A stretch of 64,000 nt of DNA, taken from Crambe crambe. Its lineage: Eukaryota; Porifera; Demospongiae; Poecilosclerida; Crambeidae. The notes below the pieces were generated by a model. It saw only the letters and a list, made by a program, of their open reading frames with translations. It did no database searches and was not told the origin of the DNA. The first letter of the stretch is position 1. Each line of letters starts with the position of its first letter. The position numbers were made by a program, and so were the translations under genes. The DNA is taken from the NCBI GenBank assembly GCA_963924555.1, contig OZ004585.1, forward strand, positions 6,151,488-6,215,487, in the 5' to 3' direction. Positions 11,971 through 23,797 of the stretch are shown here, piece after piece.

Positions 11971-12183
11971 TCATTGACTCCCATAGAATAGAAGGCACAT
12001 GCATATAAGAGTGAGATATTCACTGCTTCTATTAGTATTTATTTGGAGAATACATGTAGCTAGACTTCTCTTGGTATTACATGCACTTACTATTCCGTTA
12101 GCTTTCATTGGCAAACACAGTTTTAGCCAGATTCAGAATTACAACACAATAATTATATTTTTATCTTCATATTAATTTTATAG

Positions 12184-12267
12184 ACTCCCTTACCACAAGT
12201 GCAACAAGTTTCACCACAAGTTCAACAAATATCACCACAAGCACCACCACTTCACCAACTCTCTCAG
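12184..12267 (+). CDS. Ig-like receptor candidate, exon 4 (Ser/Thr-rich stalk)
   Basis: Bounded by TTTTATAG and GTATGT, this 84-base exon is phase 1 on both sides. It encodes 28 residues that are almost entirely Ser, Thr, Asn and Pro (SLTTSATSFTTSSTN...TTTSPTLS), with at least one NIT sequon. Such a segment is typical of an O-glycosylated, mucin-like stalk between extracellular domains and the membrane. It lies directly before the transmembrane exon in gene order, which supports the model. Confidence 0.6.
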
Positions 12268-12529
12268 GTATGTTATAACTGTTTATACTATGTAGCTACA
12301 TTATATCATACAGGAAACTATCTTTTGTTAGAGTATTCATACAATGCCATAGGATGATAGTACATAGTACGTTTTGGCTTGAGAGCCTTAGTAGTCATAG
12401 CTACAAGGGATATATAATATATTCAGGTGAGTATACATTGCTCAGCTTACTACTTAGCTAGCTAGCTAGCTATCAGAGAGTGCTGGGTTAGCACGAAATG
12501 GGCGTGGCTTCTCTCATTCAAACAATACA

Positions 12530-12870
12530 AACTGGACTCTCTATCTCTTCTATTCTTGCTCCAGGCTCAACTAAACTGCTTACATCTGGAAAATAATGCA
12601 GAAGATGATATGTCTGCTCAAACTCCTCCAGAACAGCGTCAACAATTGGCACTAGCCGCTATCTAAATAAAAAATTTTCATGATTCGTTAATCAGATTCA
12701 TCTTCTTGCCAGGCTGTAACTTCGTGATCCTTTCACTTATGACAATGAAACCTGTGCAGTTATAACCACACAATGTGCTTTTACCATCGTTATCCACACA
12801 GTTTTCCTCAAAAATAATCACTCATATTGAATGACTTTTCATTATAAACGACTGTCAGCCATTTTGAAAT
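12530..12870 (-). repeat. R1 repeat copy, inverted
   Basis: Reverse complement of the 3' half of R1 (GGCTCAACTAAACTGCTTAC, CATCTGGAAAATAATGC, CTCAAACTCCTCCAGAACAG). A stem-loop terminus (ATCAGAGAGTGCTGGGTTAGC) lies immediately to its left at 12472. Confidence 0.65.
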
Positions 12871-13410
12871 TAATGACATCATTTGTTGCGTGTGTGTCTC
12901 CCTTCAACCTTGGTATGTGTAGTAGTCCTGTAGTGCTCCACACTCCTGTCCTTGTTTGAAGTTCCTACTGCAAGTAGTTTTGGAGATAGTTTTCCCTAGC
13001 AACCATGTGTGGGCGAAGTGTGCGGCCACCCTTAATAGCTAGCTCACTGGGATGGCATGTGCGTATGCATGTGACGGACGATTTTTAAGGAAGATATGAG
13101 CAATCTCATCCTCGAGCTAAACGGCACTACATCTCGACGATCGCTAGAGGTCTATGGCCAATTTTTGCTCTACAGGCTCCTAAGCTAGCTGCCTTTAAAA
13201 TTACGTTTAGTTTTTGTTGATTTACTATTTACTTTTCTATATACCCACTATAGCCCCCAGCCCCCGATATACACGTGTTCTAGACCGTATATGCACAAAA
13301 GCAAAACGTAATATTTTTCACCACCTTACCTGACCCCAGTTCCATCATAGATAAACGAAAGGGAGGGATTGGCAACGTAATGTTGCTGGCCTCTGCAATC
13401 CGTGTCTCGC

Positions 13411-13501
13411 TGACGTCACTGGAATGTCGAGAAACCACAGGGCGGGAAAGTAGCGCGTTTTGAATGCTGTGCAGTGCAGTATCTGAGAACTGAGGCTAAA
13501 A
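13411..13501 (+). promoter_or_regulatory. Promoter-like segment with a CRE word
   Basis: A perfect TGACGTCA palindrome at 13411-13418 lies ~84 bases before an ATG in good context (AAAAATGGCC). The interval is GC-rich relative to the surroundings (CAGGGCGGGAAAGTAGCGCG). No TATA box was found. A CpG-containing TATA-less promoter is a reasonable inference, not shown. Confidence 0.35.
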
Positions 13502-14071
13502 ATGGCCAGTGGACTTGTCAGGAGCGCTATTTCTGAAGTTGCAGAGGAGAAGGAGTTACACTTGAAAGCCCCTAGGGCTGTTTTAATGAGAGAAACAGCC
13601 TTGATTGTTCTAGAGAAAGCAAGAGTTGGAGAAGCCTTTGACAAATTTAGTGAAGAGATGGTGTCTGCAATCAGAGGTTTGTTTGATCCTACAGTCAAGT
13701 ACAAGTCATTGGCTACCAAAAGGGAAAAGTTGTGGATAGCATTTCAGGCAAAGATCAGAGTAAACGAGCTTCCAAAGATTTGGTTGGTGTTTTTGAAGGC
13801 AATTGAAATTGAAAGTAGAGATCAGCTGTTTCAACAATCTGTAAATCAAAAACTATTCGAGTTGATTCTAAGGGAGCACTTTACACCCCCTGAGCCAGCT
13901 ATTCCTAACCCCACTGTAGACATGACAACTGATGAACTAAATGCATTACAATATGCTGCTGGTTATGTGCCTCATGCTTTGCTAAGACGATTTAAGAAAA
14001 GAACCGGAAATATAGGAGTGATAGGAATGCAGCTGAATTTTATGGCTATCCCTACTCCACTTTTTATTTAG
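13502..14071 (+). CDS. Uncharacterised ORF, 3' end replaced by repeat sequence
   Basis: 189 codons from an ATG in good context. The product looks soluble and helical, with many charged residues (EVAEEKELHLKAPRAVL, KREKLWIAFQAKIRV). It includes a conserved-looking ELNALQYAAGYVPHALLRRF segment of a type I associate with uncharacterised invertebrate and transposon-linked proteins, not assigned to a named family. From ~14035 the reading runs into foldback-repeat sequence (GGCTATCCCTACTCC, then TTTTTATTTAGAAGAAAT), so the last ~12 residues and the stop are repeat-derived. The natural C-terminus has therefore probably been lost, or a donor lies nearby that I did not identify. It lies in an intron of the receptor candidate, same strand. 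Confidence 0.5.
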   Translation: MASGLVRSAISEVAEEKELHLKAPRAVLMRETALIVLEKARVGEAFDKFSEEMVSAIRGLFDPTVKYKSLATKREKLWIAFQAKIRVNELPKIWLVFLKAIEIESRDQLFQQSVNQKLFELILREHFTPPEPAIPNPTVDMTTDELNALQYAAGYVPHALLRRFKKRTGNIGVIGMQLNFMAIPTPLFI

Positions 14072-14672
14072 AAGAAATATTCTGTGCTCATTGTAGAGCT
14101 ATTTTAGATTGTTGGCTGGATATCCTACCCTACCCTTGGTTTGCTTACTTTTTTGAGCAATGGTCAACCCTACATTATTTTTTTTTTCAGAAATGTTTTT
14201 TCCCCTCACTGGTTCGAGCTGGAGCTAGATATAGCTAGCTGAATAATATTATAATTCAATAACTACACATATCCATAGTATGCGCATGCCTAATAAAATT
14301 GGCTTCCTTAGTATAGTACCATGAACCGGAGTGTCTCCTTTTACATCGACTCTTTTGAGGATTGACGAGTAGAAAAGATCATAGCTGTTAGGATTTATCC
14401 AGTAATAGCTCTAGCTTGTGTTGTTCAATAATAACAAGAATAGTAATAGAGAATAGACAACTTACCTGCTTGCTATATTTCTGAAATGGTAAGCGCCCTG
14501 GTCCCGAAACTTCGTCTGCAGTTTGTAGGCTGTAGTAGGCTGGATAACCATTCACGGTAGCTTTAGTTAAGTCTAAGTGGGAGAACTAGAATTTCACTTT
14601 GTATTAGTGTATATGCGGTATCCATGTCATCCCTACATAGAGAGAGCTACTGCTCTCTCTGACATGTAGATC
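14035..14672. mobile_element. Foldback element fragments (hairpin end, then FB-A right arm)
   Basis: 14040-14095 matches the right end of the hairpin family at 28887-29131 (TTTTTATTTAGAAGAAAT). From 14100 it follows the FB-A right arm (TGTTGGCTGGATATCC, GGTCAACCCTACAT), ending in the stem-loop CATCCCTACATAGAGAGAGC...CTCTCTGA at 14672. Confidence 0.65.
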
Positions 14673-14806
14673 AATCAATAAGTCAGAATAAAGTATCTAC
14701 AGTGTAATTATTAGACCTGGGCCTGACCCCTTCCATGTAGTTATAATTATGGCTCTGCATTTTATCCCTTTTAATATGATGATTGTTTTTTGTTCTCCCC
14801 ATTCAG

Positions 14807-14926
14807 CTGCAGCTGTAGCTGGAATTGTGGTTGCTGGAATTGTGGTTGCTGGAATTTTTGCTGTTGGAGTTGGAGTTTCTTTGATTTGCAAGTACAAAAA
14901 GAAACAAGATCCGGCTAATAAACAAG
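14807..14926 (+). CDS. Ig-like receptor candidate, exon 5 (transmembrane segment)
   Basis: After the acceptor CCCCATTCAG the frame encodes a hydrophobic Ala/Gly/Val/Ile helix (AVAGIVVAGIVVAGIFAVGV, then GVSLI). The stop-transfer CKYKKKQDPANKQ follows, and the exon ends before GTACGT. It is 120 bases and phase 1 on both sides. The helix and the basic cluster after it define a single-pass type I membrane protein with the Ig domains outside. An internal direct repeat (GTGGTTGCTGGAATT twice) built part of the helix. This is the clearest membrane exon in the window. Confidence 0.7.
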
Positions 14927-15513
14927 GTACGTTAGGATATAAGACTACTCTGCATACTGCAATCTGATTGGTCAATGTATAAATAATAAACTGATACCTA
15001 AGGATCTACAAAACCCCAGCTGAGTGCAGTGATACTAGGGGTTAGAGGGTTTCTAAATGCTGTAGATCCTTTTGATTGTCAAAACAGAGAATGCATAATC
15101 ACTAATCATGGTTGTGGAAAGAAAAAAAAAAGGTTGCACTTCATTTGGAAAGAAGTTCTACTATACATAGCTTTTTACTTCTTCAGAAATCACTTTAGCT
15201 TGAGGAAAAAACATCCTGAGAAGCTGTCAAAGGGATATGCCCTCTAACAGCATATGCCAGGCCCCACTATTTAGCAATGGGATTGGTCCAACTGTGGACT
15301 AACCTAGTTTGATGGAGCCTGGGCTTGGGGTACAATAATGCTTTGTTCATGCTAAGTGAGCAAACCCCTAGTAATAAATACTGTGACAACAACTTCCAAG
15401 CTCTATTGGCCTTATAGTTTGATCTTTATTTTGCAATCCATACATTTTAGTAATTCTATATAAAATATAAATAACTTGAGAATTCCAGTAAAAATATTGA
15501 GGAATCAGTATGG

Positions 15514-17385
15514 TTGGAGGCTCTGCCATGCACGTTATTTAGATATTGAATAATACACAATTTTGTTATAAATAGCTAATGTACTGAATAGTGAGCTGGT
15601 GTTTTGTGCACTGCCTTCTTTTTGGGCAGACACAAAATACTTATCCCTCGTGCTTGGGAGTATCGGGCTCTTGGACCTTGGGCACTATGCGGCCTTGAGT
15701 TTTAAACTAAATACATCAATCGCACTCGGGGATATCACTAAAGACAAAAGAGATGAGCGCAAAAAAAATTCTTCTAAATAAAAAATGAAGTAGGGATAGA
15801 CATAAAGAAATGTAGGTGCTGCGCCATGTATGTAATGCTATGAATATCATTAATGTTAAGTTATTGCATGAAGCTCTAGCTGGCCAGCATAGCTTAAGAG
15901 ATTAGGGGGCTGTGCCATGGCAGCACAAGATCATGCATGCCCCCCGCATCACCTACATTTCTATATACAGCAAATATGATGGAAAATGGATGATTCTTAC
16001 CGAGGTTACGAAGGATCTTATTTTCACGATAAATAGCACTCTATCTCGACAATTGCTGGTAGGCAATCGCTGATTTTTGCTCTAATACTTTCTATTCTAC
16101 TCTCCTACAAAACTACATTTAGCTTTTTTGATTTATGTCATAGAGTAGATTTTCAATTATCAACCACCATATATGAACAGACACTGCAGAGGACAGCCTA
16201 GACATTATTTAAAATTCCATGATGGAAAGATAAAGCAACCTGCACTATTTAATGATGAAGCGTGAGGGATCAATGGAATATACCGTGCAGAGAATCCACC
16301 ACGAAAGAAACATCCAAAGATCACTTAACATCGGGCAATCTCATTGATGATCGGATCCCCCTAGTAGAAATCACACAATACACGATACCGTATGTTTATT
16401 CTAAGATAGCTGAAAGGAAAAAAAAATATGGTTAGCTAGTGAGTACTTTTACTGCTATAGGTAAAAGTACAGACTAACCTTTTTATTTAGCATAATTTTT
16501 TTCCTTTCACTTGTTTGTTTACTTTTTATATGACCTCATGAGGCTAGGTACTGGTTTGCACTTGCGTACATGCATGTGATCGTGACAGATGTTTGCGCGT
16601 GACAAATGACGTCATTAATTTCATAATGGCTGACAGTATTGTTTGTAATAAAAAGTTGTTCGATATGACTGATTATTTTGGAGGAAAACTGTGTGAATAA
16701 CGCACATTGTGTGATTATAACTGCACAAGTTGATTATTATGAATTTGATTGTCATATGTGAAAGGATCATGGAGTTACAGCTGTCAAAGGAATTGATGAT
16801 GATGAACAAATCATAAAAATTTTAGTTTTAGACGGCGACTGGTGCCGATTGCTGACGCTGTTCTGGAGGAGTTTGAGCGGACATATCTTCTGCATTGTTT
16901 TCCAGATGTAAGAAGTTTAGTTGAGCCTGTAGCAAGAATAGTATGGTAAGCCTTTTGTTTCAAAATCAATAATTAAATAGATAGACATCAAGTAGAGCAT
17001 CAATACTCAATTCAGTACCACCAAAAACTGGGTTAAAGCTAGAACAGAATAATATTGATTTAATGAGAATGTATTATCAAGTCAATCACTCAAAATTGAG
17101 TTGATTTCATATGAAATCAACTCAATTTAGCCCAGGAATCGAGGCAATCACTGGAATCAAGTCGATTGCCCATAAGGTCCATTCACCAGTATAGTCTAGC
17201 TGATGATAGTCATGCTATCGAGTTGATTCCATCAGGAATCGAAGCAATCACCGGAATCAAGTCGATTGCCCATAAACCACCATGCCCAACAAGAGGTTAA
17301 AGTTCAAGTTAAAATGGCTGACTTGAAGGGAAGTTAAACATGCATGGATGTGGAACACTGGTCTCAGGATCCTTTCACTTAGTAG
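15514..17385. repeat. 1.87-kb tandem duplication, unit 1
   Basis: Repeated almost exactly at 17412-19289, offset 1898 rising to 1904 after a 6-base insertion. The unit contains R1 (from ~16440), an inverted stretch with GTAGGTGCTGCGCCATG, foldback-type words (ATTCTTCTAAATAAAAAATG) and a TGACGTCA word. Open frames occur identically in both copies but show no protein character. Confidence 0.9.
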
Positions 17386-17411
17386 TATAATTTGATTAGT
17401 TAGTAGTGCTT

Positions 17412-19289
17412 TTGGAGGCTCTGCCATGCACGTTATTTAGATATTGAATAATACACAATTTTGTTATAAATAGCTAATGTACTGAACAGTGAGCTGGTGT
17501 TTTGTGCGCTGCCTTCTTTTTGGGCAGACACAAAATACTTATCCCTCATGCTTGGGAGTATCGGGCTCTTGGACCTTGGGCACTATGCGGCCTTGAGTTT
17601 TAAACTAAATACATCAATCGCACTCGGGGATATCACTAAAGATAAAAGAGATGAGCGCAAAAAAAATTCTTCTAAATAAAAAATGAAGTAGGGATAGCCA
17701 TAAAGAAATGTAGGTGCTGCGCCATGTATGTAATGTAATGCTATGAATATCATTAATGTTAAGTTATTGCATGAAGCTCTAGCTGGCCAGCATAGCTTAA
17801 GAGATTAGGGGGCTGTGCCATGGCAGCACAAGATCATGCATGCCCCCCGCATCACCTACATTTCTATATACAGCAAATATGATGGGAAATGGATGATTCT
17901 TACCGAGGTTACGAAGGATCTTATTTTCACGATAAATAGCACTCTATCTCGACAATTGCTGGTAGGCAATCGCTGATTTTTGCTCTAATACTTTCTATTC
18001 TACTCTCCTACAAAACTACATTTAGCTTTTTTGATTTATGTCATAGAGTAGATTTTCAATTATCAACCACCATATATGAACAGACACTGCAGAGGACAGC
18101 CTAGACATTATTTGAAAATTCCATGATGGAAAGATAAAGCAACCTGCACTATTTAATGATGAAGCGCGAGGGATCAATGGAATATTCCGTGCAGAGAATC
18201 CACCATGAAAGAAACATCCGAAGATCACTTAACATCGGGCAATCTCATTGATGATCGGATCCCCCTAGTAGAAATCACACAATACACGATACCGTATGTT
18301 TATTCTAAGATAGCTGAAAGGAAAAAAAAATATGGTTAGCTAGTGAGTACTTTTACTGCTATAGATAAAAGTACAGACTAACCTTTTTATTTAGCATAAT
18401 TTTTTTCCTTTCACTTGTTTGTTTACTTTTTATATGACCTCATGAGGCTAGGTACTGGTTTGCACTTGCGTACATGCATGTGATCGTGACAGATGTTTGC
18501 GCGTGACAAATGACGTCATTAATTTCATAATGGCTGACAGTATTGTTTGTAATAAAAAGTTGTTCGATATGACTGATTATTTTGGAGGAAAACTGTGTGA
18601 ATAACGCACATTGTGTGATTATAACTGCACAAGTTGATTATTATGAATTTGATTGTCATATGTGAAAGGATCATGGAGTTACAGCTGTCAAAGGAATTGA
18701 TGATGATGAACAAATCATAAAAATTTTAGATTTAGACGGCGACTGGTGCCGATTGCTGATGCTGTTCTGGAGGAGTTTGAGCGGACATATCTTCTGCATT
18801 GTTTTCCAGATGTAAGAAGTTTAGTTGAGCCTGTAGCAAGAATAGTATGGTAAGCCTTTTGTTTCAAAATCAATAATTAAATAGATAGACATCAAGTAGA
18901 GCATCAATACTCAATTCAGTACCACCAAAAACTGGGTTAAAGCTAGAACAGAATAATATTGATTTAATGAGAATGTATTATCAAGTCAATCACTCAAAAT
19001 TGAGTTGATTTCATATGAAATCAACTCAATTTAGCCCAGGAATCGAGGCAATCACTGGAATCAAGTCGATTGCCCATAAAGTCCATTCACCAGTATAGTC
19101 TAGCTGATGATAGTCATGCTATCGAGTTGATTCCATCAGGAATCGAAGCAATCACCGGAATCAAGTCGATTGCCCATAAACCACCATGCCCAACAAGAGG
19201 TTAAAGTTCAAATTAAAATGGCTGACTTGAAGGGAAGTTAAACATGCATGGATGTGGAACACTGGTCTCAGGATCCTTTCACTTAGTAG
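17412..19289. repeat. 1.88-kb tandem duplication, unit 2
   Basis: Second copy, separated from the first by 26 bases. Only scattered substitutions and one TGTAAT insertion near 17740 distinguish them, so the duplication is recent or has been homogenised. Both units include TCAAGTCGATTGCCCATAA blocks repeated within the unit. Confidence 0.9.
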
Positions 19290-20047
19290 CTAAGTTCATG
19301 TAGCTACAATTATATTGCCTTAAATGCAATTTATAGATCCCGAATGACTTCATTCAGAATGTGCAAGAAATTTACTCCATTTTCCACAGAAATAATCCAA
19401 TTCAAGATGACAATCTCAAAGATTTTCTCATAAGCAGGTTGGAAGCTATTTTGAGTATAGTTGAAGAGGGAATTCAGCTGACTTGCATGCCACCGTATGA
19501 AATGAAAATAGTTTGTTGATGAGCATGAGACAGGAAGGTTGCAGGCTGCTGCGGGAAATTGTGTGTAATTATAATGATTGTACAATTCCAGCAGTTGCTA
19601 TTGTTCCTTACAAGCAATTGATTTATACTGGAAATGTTGGTAGACCAAGAATGATGATTAATATTAAAAATATTGAACTTTTGGATTTACATGGCAGGAA
19701 GCTATTCAAGTAAGTCGAACTACATTGTGGAGACGATTAAGTGAGATGTGTGTGAGCACAAGCAGATATTCAGATACAAGTGAAGGTGATCTAGATGATC
19801 ATCAAAGAATACAGCAAGAATATCCCAACTGTGGACAGGTTTTGTTGCAGTCTCTTCTCCAGCAACGAGGAATTTGTGTACAGCAATATAAAGTCTGTGA
19901 AAGCAAAGGTAGGCTGGACCCATTGAGAAGTGCTTTAAGGTGGCAACAAGCTATTTCACGATGTACATACTCAGTACCTGGAGCAAACAGTTTATGACAT
20001 ATTGATGGACATCACAGCCTCATATGTTGGAGATTTGTGGTGCATGG

Positions 20048-21083
20048 TAGGCCTTGGCACATTATGCCAGCATAATTTTGAGCATAATATCATTGATTTG
20101 TAAGGCAAGCATAATCGAACATAATCAGCAATCATAATGAGCATAATCGTCTCATTCAAAAATAAGTAATATTTAGTTTGCTCTTTTCTAGCTCTAAGTG
20201 TTTTAATGCACCTGCACGAGAATGATGCTATAATGCTTGAGGTGAATGTAATGCATGAGCCGAAGGCGAGTGCATTACATCACCGAGAGCATTATAGCAT
20301 CATTCGAGTGCACCATGCATTAAAACACATGGAGCTAGAATAGAGTGATCTAAACATTTTAGTGCTGATCACATGACTTGTGACCAATCAAATTCCAGTT
20401 GGTCCTTACACAACCCTAGCCCTAGCTAGCCTAGCCCTAGTACCTAGCAAGCTCTGACATACTTTGGTTCAGTAAGAATGCTCTAATTTAATAATATTCA
20501 AATTCATTTGAAACCCAATGTAATAAGTGAAATGCTAAAGTCTATAAAAGAAAATATTAAGACATGTACTTACTGTAAGCACTAGGGACTGAGGCTGGAA
20601 GGTCATAGTCCTAGTGGATCTTCCACTAGGCTCCTATGTACCTTCAGCACAGTTCCCCAAGTGTGCACTAACATTTAGTGCACATAAAAGTGTGCTTTAT
20701 GAGATTTAAAGTACACTTTTCAGAGGATCTGATTGGTCACAAGTCATGTGACCAGCACTAAAATCATATATTCATTTTGAACAGCTATTATACTCTAGCA
20801 AGACACTCAATTCCACATAGTCTTGCAGTGAGCTAGTTTGTTTATCAGTAAAATGTCTTTTTAGCATTGTAAAAACTCTTTCAGCATCAGCTGATCACAA
20901 GCCATGAACACAATTATCACAAAACCCAGGATCAGATTACTGAGGTTAAAGGCCAGTGCACATGAGCATAATGACTTTGCACATGAGCATAATAACTTTA
21001 CACATGAGCATAATAACATGATTTTTTGAGCATAGAAGAATAGCATAATAGCCAATTTTTTGAGCATAATGTGCCAAGGCCTA
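20048..21083. mobile_element. 1036-bp non-autonomous hAT-like element
   Basis: The ends are perfect inverted repeats TAGGCCTTGGCACATTATG / CATAATGTGCCAAGGCCTA, flanked by an exact 8-bp duplication GTGCATGG (20040-20047 and 21084-21091). Removing the element and one duplication leaves the host transposase frame continuous. No transposase is encoded. Short AGCATAAT words are repeated near both ends, as in hAT subterminal regions. An inner palindrome occupies 20186-20340. Confidence 0.88.
20186..20340. repeat. 155-bp hairpin inside the hAT-like element
   Basis: Left arm TTCTAGCTCTAAGTGTTTTA and right arm TAAAACACATGGAGCTAGAA are complementary across a centre at ~20263, where a GC-rich GAGCCGAAGGCGAG forms the turn. 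Confidence 0.75.
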
Positions 21084-21699
21084 GTGCATGGTGGCATAGA
21101 TGGATATTCTCGAACAGTTGTGTTCTTATCTTGTGCTACCAACAATGCATCACAAACTGTTTTCAATTTGTTCCAGCAAGCTACAGAGGAGTATGGTGTT
21201 CCGAGTCGTGTGCGATCAGACAAAGGTGGAGAAAATATTAAAGTTTGTCGTTTCATGGTTAGTTTCCGAGGCACTGGGAGAAGAAGTCATCTTGCAGGTT
21301 CTTCTGTACATAACCAACGCATTGAGCGCCTTTGGCACGATGTGTATAGATGTGTATGTTCTACATACCATGAACTATTCTACAGTATGGAAGCTAGTGG
21401 AGTCTTGAATGTTGACTCGGAGGTGGACTTATTTGTTCTGCATTGTATTTTCCTGTCAGTAATCAATAGAAGTTTGAAAGAGTTTGTTAGAGCTTGGAAT
21501 TTACATCCTTTGAGAACTGAAGGTATTATTGGTCTCCAAAGAAGATTTGGCTGAGTGATATGGAAAAGCTTGATACTGTTTCTCCAAATTTTGGAATTGA
21601 CTATGGTGGGCCGTTATCTGATGAAGATGTGGGCACAGTTGATGTTCTAGAAACCATTAATCCCCTTGATGACCAAGAACTGAGGATTTTTTGACTGTT

Positions 21700-22195
21700 A
21701 CAAATACACCTCCTCCTTGTGCATGTGATAATGTACATGTATGCATCTCACATTTCCTACACTGTAAAGTAATTCTTCAGGATATGATATCAGATACTTA
21801 GCTATTAGCTATAATTATTTTTTTCATAATAATTATGGATATACCTATAAGTTAAGGCCTATACAATGTAGAAGAGAGTAGTACCCAGCCCAGATTGCCC
21901 TCTTTTTGAGGTTATGTACTTAGAGGTTTGGAATTGGAGATTCCACATGTATACAGAACTTGAACCATCAATGTCATAATGATATAAAGGTAGTGCATAG
22001 ATTCAATCAGTCAGGACTATTAATTGTAATGTACTATGTCCCTTCAGAAATCTTGATACAGGTTTGAACATCAATATAGTTTATCCCCTTCTTGATGAAC
22101 TATCCCTACATTCAATACCATTTGCGCAAGCATATTATTATTTATGCTGATCACGTTGAATGGCTTTTAAATCATCACAAGCAAAAAATGAGATA
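21700..22195. other. Spacer, no gene seen
   Basis: AT-rich sequence between the converging integrase-like gene (plus) and the HECT-like gene (minus). No signals are recognised. Confidence 0.4.
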
Positions 22196-23797
22196 TCAAG
22201 GCATGGTAAAATCACTATCTTCTACTACTGTGTAAAATTCTTGAAAAAATCTCCCCTCCTCTTCGATGTGAGTAGATAACTTCAATTCTCTTCCACATGT
22301 ATTAGCAGTAATAGCCCCAGCTGTCCTGGGGTCAAAGGAAACAATGATACTATTCCACTGTACTGTTGAAGCACCAGTGACATAAAGTAAAAGACCTTTC
22401 AACTCTGCAGAGAAAGAAATGTTACATTATGACTTTTCCCTTACCAAAAGTGGACCTGTTGGCAGTGAAATTGGACCAGATTCACTTTTTTTCCTCACCA
22501 AAATTGGCAAGAAGGGGGAACAGGTCCACTCATGGCAAGGAAGGTCCACTTTTAACTTTATGCAGAAAGGGGGTATAATGCCATACGAAACAATTAGCTA
22601 CTCACGCCTGTCAGTACACTGATTAATGTAATTCCTGAGAAATTGGTATACTCTGCTTTCTTCAGTAGTCATAATACTGCCAGAGGGCTTGGGTTTGATA
22701 ATTTTTAAAACATCTTCAGGAAAGAGAAACACCCCTGGATACAAATGCTGATTTCATTACAGTAGGGAACCTCTGAACAAAACTAAGGACTCCAAACACT
22801 TCCAATCCCTCTCCAAAGGAATCAAGGAAAAGTTTCCTTTTATGTAAGGCCTCATACACCATTATATTTACTAAAATTCCTTGTAAGGATTTCATCTGCA
22901 AAGATAAAGATTATTTGATTCCGTAGATTGATCATAAATGGATGTACCTCCAAAGGATGATCACAGCCACTCTGACACATCATGTCTAATAGCTCATCTT
23001 TTCGCTCAAACCTCTTCAGAGCATCATCAGTATCTATAGACTTCATCTGCAAAAGCATTAATGTCATTTATATGCACTATTCTTTTTCTAATTAATGCAC
23101 ATTTTCAGATGACTAATGCTGATTTGATTTCAATGGAAGGAAAATTACAATAATTATTGTACACTTCATAACCCATCATACTTCATCTGAAAGTTATTTT
23201 GAAGGAGATAATCCTCAGTCACATAAATTCTTACATACCATACTCACTCGTTACTAGGCATATAAACTTATATCCACAGGAAGCTAGCCACCATCCACCC
23301 AACAGTAAGAAATGCTTTAAATTCAGGTGGGCATCATCTGGAGTCCATACAACGGTTTTGTACAGAATGCAAGGAGAAGCTAATGGCAGAAATAGAGCAA
23401 GGAAACAGTGAATATGTGCTAAGTGTGGTATGCCTAATAACATGTGAATACAGTAATACACAATGAATACCTGTTGAACGAGGCTTTTCACTTGTTCACC
23501 AAGATCAGTCTCAGACACCAAGGTGATTGCTTTATCCACACATCCAGATAGGTTGTAGTAGCAACATTCAGAGAGATAGGGAAAACCTTGTCCGTCAAGA
23601 ATAAAGCTATGGGCAACCATTACTCCAAAACATCTCATCAGTCCTGATGATACATTAGACATGCGAAATACTGGACGGAGGTGATCAGATGGTCCTTCAA
23701 AAAGTCTGTATACATCTGATAGTGCCAGTCGTTCAAATACTACTGTGAAAAATTGCCGGCGTACACCACCTGTATCAATTGCTGCTTGGAGTCTTAA
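22196..23797 (-). CDS. HECT-type E3 ubiquitin-ligase-like gene, last four exons
   Basis: The exons on the minus strand are 23797-23471, 23046-22948, 22895-22606 and 22404-22196 (stop). Each has GT donors and AG acceptors, and the introns are 424, 52 and 201 bases. The first exon has HECT N-lobe character (AIDTGGVRRQFF, LFEGPSDHLRPVF, GVMVAHSFILDGQGFPYL). The last is a C-lobe (LLYVTGAST) with the catalytic-type Cys in ANTCGRELKLS. HECT proteins transfer ubiquitin through that Cys. In the third exon the frame slips by one base near 22740: LVNIMVYEALHKRKLFLDSF lies before the slip and GVFLFPEDVLKIIKPKPSG after it. The copy is therefore a pseudogene, or the base is a sequence error. No N-terminal exons were found upstream; a palindrome at ~23811-23842 abuts the first exon. 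The gene lies inside the receptor candidate's long intron. Confidence 0.65.

Larger units (their letters stand above)
19331..21697 (+). pseudogene. DDE/rve integrase-like transposase gene, broken and interrupted
   Basis: The pieces read in order along the plus strand. A helical N-terminal region (19335-19515) is followed by a helix-turn-helix-like stretch ending SRTTLWRRLSEMCVS (19700-19755), then IQQEYPNCGQVLLQSLL and a catalytic core. The core keeps the triad: Asp in HIDGHH (~20005), Asp in RSDKGGEN (~21222) and Glu in HNQRIERLW (~21323). A TGA interrupts just before HIDGHH, frameshifts occur near 19700 and 21530, and the core is split by a 1036-bp element at 20048. The acidic C-terminal tail ends at a stop near 21697. 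I recognise this as an integrase-core family common in fish, cnidarian and sponge genomes. Its superfamily name is uncertain. The copy is inactive. Confidence 0.75.

Noticed and set aside
15599-17679. Two identical 60-codon frames (15599-15781, 17497-17679) and two identical minus frames (16621-16809, 18525-18713)
   Set aside because: They are the same sequence in the two tandem units, end in foldback-repeat sequence, and have no protein features.
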